A stretch of DNA of 64,000 nucleotides, from the NCBI GenBank assembly GCA_036346375.1, contig CM070515.1, positions 16,390,423-16,454,422 of the forward strand, written 5' to 3'. The stretch is from Guadua angustifolia. Lineage: Eukaryota; Streptophyta; Magnoliopsida; Poales; Poaceae. Under the pieces are notes generated by a model. That model had not been told where the DNA came from. It made no database searches and saw only the letters and a program-made list of their open reading frames with translations. A program made the position numbers and the translations under genes. Shown here piece after piece: positions 45,728 through 56,670 of this stretch; the first letter of the stretch is position 1, and the number at the start of each line of letters is the position of its first letter.

Positions 45728-48700
45728 TGTAAGTTCAACCTTCATTAGTTATGGTTTTGGTGTTAATGACAAATCTAATCTTGTGTTAATGACAAATCAA
45801 ATATTAAGTTTATCCCCTAATGCGATATTGTTCTTAATGACAAATCCTATATCGAGACTAACATGTTTGTTTAGAATATCTTTGTTTAGTCTCATCGCAT
45901 TGAAAAATGGAAAACCCGAGGTATGTATGCATATTCATTGAATATTAGTTGCATACTTTGGAGTCAAGTTGAAATATGAAGTCCAGATTATATTAACCAC
46001 AAAATGTGCATTATGCTTCTCAATCCATATATTACATGGATGCACATATTTAGGGGAGTTTGTAGTTTAACTTGAAAGTCTCTTTGTATTGATCAATTCG
46101 TTATTGACACATATAAGGATCAAGACAAAGAAACTAAATCTTTGAGTATATATTTGAATTGCCTAGTTATAGTATACTCATGGTAATATAGGATATACTC
46201 CAATATAATCAAATTGAATATGTGCATATTATCTTCAAGACAATTATATTTATGCACATATACATGTGGGGTTTATTCTATAGTTGATGATTTAGAGTAA
46301 TGATCATTTCCATATAGTTTACATATAATGGATCATTACTTTTCATCAACATGAGTATATGAAAACTTGTGTAGTTAATATATACTCATATCAATTTAAA
46401 TGATAATTTAAATTGAGTTCATTTGTCTTGTTAATCATTAAAGAACACTTCATCATGTGTTGATGGTGCTCCTTGATTAATTAAGGACAATGGATAGTTC
46501 TTAAGTATAATTAAGCATGTGTTGCATTATTATACTTAAGACTCATTTACAATCATTTCAATTGATTTAGGTTGTGCTCAATTGATCTAAAGGCATCCAT
46601 TATGTGTTAATGGAGTGCAAGAGATAATTGAGATAACCATACATCTTGGACTAACTATTTGTATGAGTTGTGATTGAGTTAGGTCCAAAGATGGATGAGA
46701 TGATGAGAACGGGACAAGGACGGCATCATGAGTTGATGGGCCAAGAGTGGATCTAGAAGAGGAGTCGAGTAGAGATCCCGGGAGTATCAGCGATGATCAT
46801 AAAGACCCCAAAGGGATTGCTTGCACGCCAGCAAAGGTATAATTAGATAGGCTAAGGACTTTGTAGTCTTTAAGTCCAAGGTTTTATCGTCGTGCTATTA
46901 AGAGGGTCGTTCCTCAGCTTGAGCTTCATCATGTGTTGGTGATCTCATTCGCGCTCACTCGAGCTCAAACCATTTGGATTTGGTTTTGCATATGGGTTAA
47001 CCATTTGGCATGTGTTGCAAATGTGTTAAGCCTATGCTTGGTTGTTTTGCATTATGCTCGATTTGCATGTGTTGCAAAGATGAAAGAGTATATGCATTTG
47101 GTTTTCATATAATGCTTTGATTTGCATGTGTTGCAAGAAGTGATAAGCTAGTCGTTGGCTTTTTGCGTGAAGTTCACTTTTGCATGTGTTGCATTAGTTG
47201 AAGCTTCATGCTTTGTTCGCAAAACAAATCTTTATAAAACCGTGTGGTTGCTTGGAGCTAAGTTTTGCATGTGTTGCAAAAGGAGAGAGCTCAAGCATGA
47301 TTTGATGGTTGTGTGTTTGTATGGAGCTAGAGGCTTGCATGTGTTGCAAGTAGAGAGCTCATACTTGTTGATTTGGTTTAGTTGATGTTTGGTTTTGGTG
47401 TGAAGTCGATTTGGTGTTGCATTGAACTAGAGAAATTGCATGTGTTGCAATTAGAGAGTTCATGCATCTTGATTTGATGTTGCTTGGAGCTAGACTTTTG
47501 CATGTGTTGCAAAGAGTAGTGCTCAAGCATGAAATGTGTTTATTATGTTATTTGTAAGTTCGTTGTGTGAATAAACTGAGCTTTATGAGTCCGGAATTCC
47601 GAGAGCATGTGAGTGGGGCTTGCAAACGGTGTTGGCAAGTTGACCGGTCTTGTGTTGACCTTCACATGGCTAGGGGATTAATCTCATAATCTCGAGTTTG
47701 ATTTGCTTAATACGCTTTTGCAAATAGTTCTTGAGTTGATTGCTAAATGTGTTTTCGCGATTTGGTTTGGATTCTTTGAGTATGAGCTAAGTTGGTGCAA
47801 ATGTGTTGTGCGTGTGTATGATCATGTGTTGATCATCTATATGGCTCAAAGAATAGTTTTGGTGTTTGGAGAAATGGTTTTCGGAGTTGAGTCCTAATTT
47901 CTCGAGAAGTCAAGACTATCTGTGAGGGCATGGGCGTAGTCTGATTAAGTCGCGGCATTATCGCCTGGCACCCTGTAGCTCTTTTAGCTCAAGATCTTGT
48001 GATGTTTTCGTGTTGCGGCCGGCACTACAAGCAGATGGTTGAGCGTGTAGTATCGAGTCGCGTACTCTACGGCCCGGGTTCTTGCAGTAGCTTTTCTCCG
48101 TGAGTATTGTTTTTGCCGGTGGGCAAGGCCTAAGACTACCGCTAAGTGGGAGCCAGTAGTACAGAAAGTCGAGACTACTCACGCCTAGAGGGCAGTAGTG
48201 CTCAATAAATATCCGTTACTGACCGCTGGAGGTCGGCTTCGGACTACCTGCCCTTAGAGGGCTAGAGTAAACCGGATTTGGCTGAATTTGCCCATTTCGC
48301 CCCCAAACGGCTAGTTTTCTTGGTGGGGGCTATAAATACCCCCTTGGGAGGCTTGGGGCTGTGGTTGCTGATGTTGTTGCTGTGTGGGAGGGTTGTGCAT
48401 GTGTTGCTCTTCTCTCTTTGCTTCTTGAGCTTAAGTGTGAGCACTAATTGCATGTGTTGCAATTAGGGAGTGGTTTGAGAGCCTCTTGTGCATGTGTTGC
48501 ACTTGAGGGAGGCTTAGTGCATGTGTTGCACTTGGTGATCACCGGGAGCGATTCACAGTCCGGTGAAGTTCAAGCGAAGGGCGGCTTGTTATTCTTGGAG
48601 GTTGCCGACTCTAGAGCGGCCAGAAGGCGTCGGCGCGGGAGCTCTCGAGTGTGAGAAGCCCCCAAGTTTGTGAAGGTTCGGGTTGAGCCTACGCAAGCGT

Positions 48701-49124
48701 GAAAAACCACGACTAGTAGAAAGAGGCGGTGCTCGCGGGAGCCGGTCCAAGTGTGGGCTAGCCTCAACGTGGACTAGGGAGACCGCAAGTCTCCGAACAC
48801 CACGGAAAAACATCGGTTGTCCCTTGTCTCTTTACATTCAAGTATTTACCTTTTGCATATTATTGATTGCTTGAATGTATTAGAATTGCTTAGTGTTAAT
48901 TGATTGTTCAATTTAGCAATTCTAGTGTAGAGACTTATTTTAGATAGTGCACTAGTGAGCCTTGTTGATTTAGGCTTTAAATTGTCAAAACATATTTATC
49001 GCTTCCGCATATATATTTGATTAGGTTTTGACTTAGGGGTGTATTAGAGCGATAGAGTTTAGTGAGCGATTAATTTTGTAAAACGCCTATTCACTCCCCT
49101 CTAGGCGCATCCTCTAATCTCACA
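45728..49124 (+). repeat. Copia LTR, plus orientation, 3.4 kb, hairpin-rich
   Basis: Begins TGTAAGTTCAACC after a polypurine tract and ends CATCCTCTAATCTCACA. The length is typical of long-LTR SIRE-type copia. Much of 45990-47840 is a chain of imperfect inverted repeats of 40-60 bp. Many share the loop TGTGT. The U3/R/U5 borders are not determined; the 3' part (48540-49124) contains the conserved block also found at 42225-42700 and 17562-18910. Confidence 0.85.
46351..48532 (+). repeat. Array of about 17 stem-loops with invariant TGTGT loop
   Basis: Loop positions (first T): 46368, 46456, 46518, 46932, 47011, 47068, 47127, 47185, 47270, 47340, 47441, 47503, 47825, 48400, 48453, 48493, 48522. 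Inner stems differ but pair: AACT/AGTT, CATCA/TGATG, TCATCA/TGGTGA, TTTTGCA/TGCAAAA, CTTGCA/TGCAAG, AATTGCA/TGCAATT, ATGATCA/TGATCAT, CTAATTGCA/TGCAATTAG, AGTGCA/TGCACT. Several have an outer stem 8-10 bp further out, also with paired changes. The stem at 48400 is weak (3 bp). The same array lies inverted at 42225-45527. Confidence 0.85.
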
Positions 49125-49185
49125 AGTCGTGTCGAGCCACTCGGCCACTCTCATTTTAGGTTTAACCGCTCAGAGAGTAAAAGGG

Positions 49186-50960
49186 ATGGCGACTAGAGGT
49201 TTAGTGCACTCTCACGATCCACTCATGTTAAATGAATCAAATTATGCTCAATGGAAATTATTCATGATTGATTATTTTAAATCTATGAGCCCACAAATTT
49301 GGTGGATCGTAGATGTCGGCATTTCTTCTCCAATCAATGATATTGCTCCAACTAAAGGAGAGGAGAAATGTCTACATCTCGACGCTCAAGCTACTAACGC
49401 CTTATTTAGTGTTGTGAGCGTAGAAATATTTAATCTCATATGCAACCTCTCAAGCGCTCATGATATGTGGATCAAGCTTCAAGATTAATTTGAATCATCC
49501 ACATCAACAAATGAGGATTGCATTGAAGAGGAAATGTCGGTTGACAATTCTTCAACCTCTTCATCAAGTGAAGAACCAGCATTACCATCAACCTCAACCT
49601 CCGCCAAGCTCAAGCGACAGCGAATCTTCACTTATATCAAAAATTCGTTTGCTTCATGGCAAAAGGTAAAAATGAGGTAAGTGATGATGAAAACGATGAT
49701 GAGCCCTCTTATAATGATTTAATGGATATGTTAGAGGAGCTAAATAATTATCTTGGGAAGGAGAAAACAAAATATAAGATTTTAAAGCTTGAACATGAAT
49801 CACTTCAAAGTGATTATAATATGCTTAAAGAAAATCATGAATCCCTACTTCTCAAAGAAATTTATAAGTCTAAGGTGGATATAGTAATATCATGTAATTT
49901 AATTGATGAAATGCCTTGTTTAAATGTTAATTCAAATATTTCATCAAAATTGATATGTCCACCTCTTGCAATGATTTAATCGATATACCTTGTTGCTCAA
50001 ATAAAATTGTTTCAAGTTCCTCTATGTGTTTAGATGCTAATCTTGTAGAGGAAAACAAAGAGCTCAAGGCCCAAGTCATTAAATTAGAAAATGACTTGAA
50101 GAGGTGCGTTAAAGGAAAAGCCCTCCTCGATGAAATCTTGAGCAAGCCAAGGGCGCCTCAAGACAAGCGAGGACTCGCTACAACTCCAAGAGGAGAATAG
50201 CAAGACAAGGCACAACGCACTTTCGAAGACCATCAAGTGTTTTGCTTGCAACAAGAAGGGCCACCTCGCCTCCGTGTGCCCAAACCAAGTGGATAACAAG
50301 GCCACAACACCAACCATGAGGCAAGCCGGCAAGGAGCAAGTCAAATCGGTCAAGAGAGGACCAAATAGCGTGACGTGCTTCAATTGCCGGGAAAAGGGAC
50401 ATTTCGGTAAGGATTGTCCCAAAGGTATAACTCCTAAGCTTATTTGTATTAATGAAAATTATTTGCTTAGGAAGGACAAGAATGGCAATGTGTTTGCCAA
50501 GCTTGTCAAGTCTCCTATGCCGACTAAAAATGATATTCATTTGCATAGGAAGAACAATTCTAGAAATGTGTTTGCTCAAATTGCTAAGTTTCCTAAGACT
50601 ATGCAAAATCATGAAAATCATATGCTTAGGAAAAATATCTATAGCAAAACATTTGCTAGAAATGTTAAATCCTCTAAGCATTTTTATTATAATGATTATC
50701 ATGTGCTTAGTAGGAATCAAACTAGGAATGGATTTGTTAAGAATGCCAATACTCCTAAGCCTTCTCAATTCAATGCAAATAAATCGCTTAGGAGTAACAA
50801 AAATTGCAAATCCATTGCTAGTCGTGTTAGTCAATTCAATAATGTTAAAATTAGGACCATTTGGGTTCCTAAATCAATTGTGACTAACATTGTCGGACCC
50901 AACAAGGATTGGGTACAAAAACCGCCTAAAAGATTTTTAGGCAATAAAGAGATGGATTGA
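49186..50960 (+). pseudogene. Copia gag (SIRE-like), no pol downstream; broken
   Basis: Capsid-type protein packaging retrotransposon RNA. The ATG at 49186 opens MATRGLVHSHDPLMLNESNY, then WKLFMIDYFKSMSPQIWW and LDAQATNALFSVVSVEIF, the copia gag (UBN2/DUF4219-like) fold, ending at a stop at 49486. Later frames hold a coiled-coil segment (LKLEHESLQSDYNML, about 49790) and two zinc knuckles, CFACNKKGHLASVC (about 50239) and CFNCREKGHFGKDC (about 50380). These are followed by the SIRE-like phrase IWVPKSIVTNIVGPNKDW (about 50858). Nothing resembling protease, integrase, RT or RNase H follows. Frame breaks near 49486 and 49980-50200. Confidence 0.8.
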
Positions 50961-53900
50961 CGCTTGCACATCAAGAGGAGAAGGATTACATTAGATCTAC
51001 AAGTGGTGTCAAGCATGAAGACAATCATGTCCATCATAAGCCAATGCCATCTCGGTAACAAGCATTTAAATTGATTACTATTATGTTTTATAGTCTTGTG
51101 TAGGTTATATTGTAATATTCATGCTAGAATCAATTTAGATTGCTTGGTATGGACACTTGCTCTCGCCTCTTATCTATTCTCTTATTGTAAATCTTGAGCA
51201 AGTTTAGTAGTGGCACATTTAGGGGGAGTGTTAATTCGTATTCATGTGTACCACATCCCTACGTGTGCCCATACTAATATAAGTGCATATATATATATAT
51301 TTTCAAAATCAATCATTTAGCCAAAAGTCAAAACTTTGTATACTAATTAGTAAACTTGTGAAAAAACTAGATGAATCATATATACAAATGTTTTTGAAAT
51401 GTTTCTCAAAGGTTTTGGCTTTACAAAAACTAATTTCAAAAGAAAATGAGTTTTAACTCCAAAATCTAGTTACTAGTATCTTGATTTTGATTTAAACTTA
51501 TAATTTTCATAGAATTAAATGTAAAAGGATTTTGAAAGAAATTCCAAAACGAAAATCCTAGAGTTGGTCATTCTTAACAATTCTCGTGTTCAAAAGATTT
51601 TCAAAAGACCAACTTGTCAAAAGATATTTGATTTTGAAACTCGCCGAAAAAAAAAACTATACTTGACCCGTAACGGTCATATTCTAGCACTTAGTGAGTT
51701 TCTCCATTTGGATCAATTCTTGTGTAGAATTATGATTCAAAATGGTATTCTAGACTCATACACAAAATTCAAATCTCTATATCTTACCCCATGCTTAATT
51801 TGAATCTTTGTGTTAATTGATTTTGACTTATTCTCTTATTGCTTCTTCAAATGGACTATTTATATCAAAAGTCAAAATTCATATTTAAAAGGCCCAAATT
51901 TGTGAAAAGCTTTTAAAAAGTATTCTATTAAGTAATTCAAATGTTTTACAAGCTTTCAAAATGAAAACTCTATGTTAAAATCTAATTTGGCTCAAAAACG
52001 ATTTGATTTGATCCAAAAAGGCCTAATTAAGCAATATGCTCAAATAATGGCATTCGAGTTGGATTTCATCATAAATCTTGGCTAGAAACATTCTTGATAC
52101 ACCTATCTAAGCCATGGAAAAGGAAATTGCATGAAATCCAAACCGAAGTGCATTTTGAGGCTTTTCGTGAAAATCGATTTTCGTTTTTGCCTCAAAACGC
52201 GATTTGCCATAACTTTGAAAATAAAATTGATTTTGAGAAAATTCTTTTTGCAAAACCTTCTAATTAGTCCAAGGTTCATCTCTGGAAAATTTCAAATTTT
52301 TTGGACTTCATTTGAATCAATTTCGCCAAAATTTGCAAAAAAAAAAACTCAAAGTCTCGAGAATTTGTCAGTGTCGGTACTACCGCCCGACCAGTGATAA
52401 TACTGGGGTTTATGGTACTACCGCCCTGCGAAGCAGGTAATACCGCCCTGGCAGAATTGGTTCTATTTTTCAGGATTTTTCGAGTTTTGCTTTGGGATAT
52501 CTTTTGATTGGAATTTGATTTTTCAAAAATTCTTTTTGGAATAGATTCTTGTGATTCCAAAGTTCTATTGTGCAAAATTTCAAATATTTTACAAATCTAT
52601 TTGGCAGAATTTACAAGTGGTATCAGTTAATGAGCATTTCAATTAATTTAAAGGTGGTATTCACTTGATCTTTTGAAAAGACAAAACTTGTGCAATTCAA
52701 ATGCAAATGACTCCATGTTTCATTCTTTGAACATCTTGGGGAGTTTATTCATATCAAGTTTTGGGCACTTAATTGCTTCCAAGTGATATCATGTCTTTGT
52801 TTTGCTCTGATACTGAATCTTTTGGATTTCATTGATCTGTTTTGAGCTTTTCTTCTTTCGATACCCGTAAGTGTTTATTGCTCTGAGAATATTGCTCTGA
52901 TACCCATCGATGTTATCGATAATTCTTTCAAGTGGTATCAATCTTTGTGTTTTGATCCTAAGTGGTATCAAATCGAGCTTTTATTCATTTCATATGCTTA
53001 CAAAGTGGTATCATTGAGTTTCTCATTTCTCTCATGTGATATCATTGATTATGTGGATTTCTTTTTAAGTGGTATCATTGAATTCATTTATTTCCTACAA
53101 GTGGTATTTCATTACCTCTTTGTAGCATTATTGCGATAACCACATTCTTGATTAAGATTTTTTCCTCTCAAGCTAGAATTGTAAGTTCAACCGCTTAAGA
53201 ACTCTCTGTGTGAGATTCTTTATGAGTTGAGATATATTAAAGAGGAAATCTCCTGTTGAGCATTTTTCTTCATACAAATTTGAAAATGCTCATTTCTTTC
53301 GGTTCTTCATGCAAAGCCCTTGAGATAGATTTACAAGTGATATCTATTTGCTCAAGTGGTATTTAATTCTTTTGGGTTCCCCGTTAATCCGTTCAGTAAA
53401 TTGTTGGATTCTTCAAAAGAATCATGTTGAAAAATTGCAAAGCCTAATAAAATGAGGAGTGAGTTATTTGAATATGTTTCAAATAAACCGTGTGATACCC
53501 CTTACTTTTTGCGTGCTTATCTTTACAAGTGTTGTTTGTTTTACAAGTGGTATCCACAAATCCAAATATGGTCTCTTTTCGAGTTTTCCTTATTTTTAGA
53601 CCATATTTCAAATAAAAACTTGTTTTACTTCTTGAATGACCTTTCAAGTTTTTATTTGATTTGAAATCTTAATTCATTGCCAAGATCATAAGTATTCATT
53701 TAAATTCTTGTATGACTTTCATTAGATAAGACCCCTAAAAGAAATTGTTAAATGCCAAAAAGGAGAGAATAATTGAATAACCAAAAAGGGGAAAAATTAT
53801 GATGAATCTTATTAATGCTAAATGTTTAAATGCCAAAAGGGGGAAGAATGTATTTCAAGTTAATCCTTTAGTTTTTTCTATTTTTGATGCTTAATGCCAA

Positions 53901-53986
53901 AAGGGGGAGAATTAGGAAGCTTAATTTCATTTGGTTTAAAAAGTAAGCTTAATATGATTAAGGGGGAGAATTAATGTGCATCATGT
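50961..53986 (+). other. Non-coding internal region of the gag-only copia element
   Basis: About 3 kb where pol would be expected; no pol motif in any frame. 51240-52600 is AT-rich without long frames. 52615-53553 has eight copies of AAGTGGTAT (52615, 52930, 52960, 53003, 53067, 53099, 53354, 53545). From 53750 the phrase CCAAAAGGGGGA and variants recurs three times before 53910, resembling repeated polypurine tracts. A non-autonomous gag-only element is the simplest reading. Confidence 0.65.
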
Positions 53987-54293
53987 AATATATGGATTGA
54001 GAAGCATAATGCACATTTTGTGGTTAATATAACGGGGACTTCATATTTCAACTTGACTCCAAAGTATGCAACTAATATTCGAATGAATATGCATACATAC
54101 CTCGGGTTTTCCATTTTTCAATGCGATGAGACTAAACAAAGATATTCTAAACAAACATGTTAGTCTCGATATAGGATTTGTCATTAAGAACAATATCGCA
54201 TTAGGGGATAAACTTAATATTTGATTTGTCATTAACACAAGATTAGATTTGTCATTAACACCAAAACCATAACTAATGAAGGTTGAACTTACA
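53987..54293 (-). repeat. Start of the minus-strand copia LTR
   Basis: Inverse of about 45728-46033, ending TTGAACTTACA at the target duplication. It shares about 240 bp with the inner end of the block 42225-45527, so the LTR segment is partly duplicated. Confidence 0.85.
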
Positions 54294-54298
54294 CCAGT

Positions 54299-56043
54299 CC
54301 ATTGCTGGAGTGAAGAGGTGGCAGCAAGAGTTTTGGGGAAGAGTTGTGCAATTCATTATGTGCAAGAACGCACCAGGCGCAGAGAGCGCACAAGATCTAT
54401 TGATCTCTGGGCCTGGTGTTCGGATCCTTGCGACATTCCGAAGGAGGTCACTTTGACAGTAATGGAGCCTGACAGAGAACCCCCGCCACCAATATCCCTC
54501 TTCCGCAAGTGGTCTTACACTATGACGACCCAACTGACATGAAGCGGGGGCAAGTTTTCAATCTACGCAATCATTTGGAGGTGGTTGAAGACCTATCCTT
54601 CCTGCGTGGCCGAGGTTGCTTCGGTGGACTCCCGAACCGTAAGCAGCGCCGGGACTTTGTCTGGACCTATGGGGCTCCGGATGAGGTCGGGGAGAGAAGG
54701 AACAGTTCGGCGCAAGGAGGAGGTAGAGGCAGAGATCATCACTGTCGATACGATGACCACGACGACGACGAGCACAAGCGCGAAGACCACCAACGCAGCA
54801 CACATAGACACCGCAGTTTGTCCACTTGGGCCCGGGATTCGAGATGCAGAGGAGGAGTGGAAGACTGCTACAGCACATCTTGGTGTAGCACCGGTGGATC
54901 GGCTTCATGTCGCTACAGGCAAGACTTTCGAGCGTCTCAACAAATGTTCATGCAAGTGACCAAGTCTACATGCCTATCAGAGAGGACTGAACAAGAAAAT
55001 GTCAAGAAAAGGGTCACCTTCGCCGAGCCAATTGTGTCTGTGCTGAAGAAGTACCAAAGGGGTGCCGAGAAGACGCACATCTACTTGGAGAACAAAGTGA
55101 AGGGATCATCCTCAAGCAACTGCGATCATCTGGGGCTACAGGTATGTCCTAATAAAGTCGAATCAAATAATCTTCAATCGGTACTGCATGTTCAAGCCGA
55201 TGACACCAATACCGGTCTAAAAAGTGTATGGCACGATGAAAATGACAATGGTTGTCCTAGCACTACTGCACTAGAACCACAGTTGGGTTTCTTAAAAACA
55301 AAGCCGTCAATATACACCATCTCTGATGCATTAGTTCCTGAAAATCAAAGGGAGTTATTTTATGAGGGGATTGCCGGATCCAGCCAAGTAGTAGAACAAG
55401 AAAAATCATCACAAGCCTACACATCCGAAGCTGAAGTGCCAAAAAAATAACAATACAAGAGCTAACAACACAAGCCTTAGAGCCAGACAACATAGTATCT
55501 GGAACCTTATCCCCCAGGATTCCACTGCAGAGATTTTCATCGACACCTCCACTTTGCTTACCAGAAGCCCCACTAGCATCCTCACAAACACGACATGCTT
55601 CACTCTCAGATAGAACATCTCCTGAAAAATTACATATCACAGCAAAGAGTACTACTACAAACCCTCACAGAGACTACCAAAATCAATTGCCACCACCAAC
55701 GAGAATAACACAGAGAAGTCCACAACCAAAAGAACAACCAGAATTTCCACCACCCAAGGATATGCCAGAAGCATCAATTGCACAGAGTTTTCGAACTACA
55801 GAGCAAAGCTTAACAAATGACCAAAGGATATTAGATGACTTCATAAATGAGGTCTCACACAAGCTAGAAAGTCCCCTCATCCACACACCACCATGCCGCA
55901 ATAATCTTCAACCCGAACATTCTGAGGACCAAAGTATCACTCGCAAAGGAAAACAATTCACGCAAAGAAAAAGCACCAGGCTAGCAATAAAAGCTAGAAA
56001 CAGACTAGGAAATCACAAAGGCACAATTAAATTAGCGCAATAG
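54299..56043 (+). pseudogene. LINE ORF1, C-terminal part (broken)
   Basis: Continues the frame of 41824-42224: HCWSEEVAARVLGKSCAIHY then DLWAWCSDPCDIPKEVTL, the usual plant L1 ORF1 region after DUF4283. A frame change at about 54510-54540 leads to HYDDPTDMKRGQVFN and an Arg/Asp/His-rich stretch. A stop near 55448 is followed by another open block (55687-56043) with KGKQFTQRKSTRLAIKARNR, a basic C-terminal tail. Confidence 0.65.
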
Positions 56044-56670
56044 CTCCTAGCATCAAAGCTCAAAGATCTCTCCCCACCTCCGCAGCAAACTCACTCACAG
56101 GATGATCTTTTTGAGCAGATTGCTAGACACTTCGAGAAGCCTTTGAGCAAAGAGAAGGTTGAAGCAATATTAGAGCTGGTGAATCAGGGCATGATCAAAA
56201 AGGGAGGCCAGAAGAAATCGGCAAAAGAGAAAATGGAGATAGCTGGCGGGGCTGGTCTGAAGGACTGATCAAGGGAGTCCTTCAGGAAGTAGTCTTTGCA
56301 TTTTGATGTTCATGTACCCAATGGGAGTTATGCAATTTCCTGATGACCTGGAGGCGTCGGGTAGTATTCGGTCTATTAGCAATGGCGTTCTAGCAGTGTT
56401 AAGTAAGACTGTCCTTCTATCTTATGTCGAGGTTGAGGCCAAGTGGCCTTTGTATCGTAGTTGGTATGTATGGTATCTGTATGGGTTCGAAGTTGAGGCC
56501 GTTAGGCCTTTGTATCGGTGTTGGTCGTTCTGGTATGTATGGTGTTGGTCGTTCTGGTATCGGTCTGGTTTAGAGGTCCAGGCCAATAGGCCTTTGTATT
56601 CATGTGCTTTCGGAACCTGGGATGTTATGTTAGCTTTGCTTTGTCTTGTAACTAGCTGGCAGCGGCGGCC
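56044..56670 (+). other. LINE inter-ORF region
   Basis: Between ORF1 and ORF2. It contains three loose repeats of the phrase GTTGAGGCC...GGCCTTTGTAT (about 56428-56600). No coding role recognised. Confidence 0.5.

Larger units (their letters stand above)
42225..54293. mobile_element. Composite SIRE-like copia insertion, 12.07 kb, target duplication CCAGT
   Basis: Perfect CCAGT repeats at 42220-42224 and 54294-54298 flank it. Both outer ends are LTR ends of one minus-strand LTR: TGTAGGGTCGAGG is the inverse of an LTR 3' end, and TTGAACTTACA is the inverse of the LTR start TGTAAGTTCAA. Inside are a minus LTR (42225-45527), a plus-strand piece of internal 3' sequence (45528-45727), a full plus-strand LTR (45728-49124), a gag-only internal region (49125-53986) and the missing start of the minus LTR (53987-54293). 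It cannot be a simple nested insertion, because about 240 bp of LTR occurs both at the right end of the first block and in the last block. Confidence 0.85.

Noticed and set aside
42225..54293. Simple model: solo minus LTR with a plus-strand element nested in it
   Set aside because: About 240 bp of LTR is present on both sides, no 5-bp inner duplication was found, and the plus-strand block lacks a proper 5' end.
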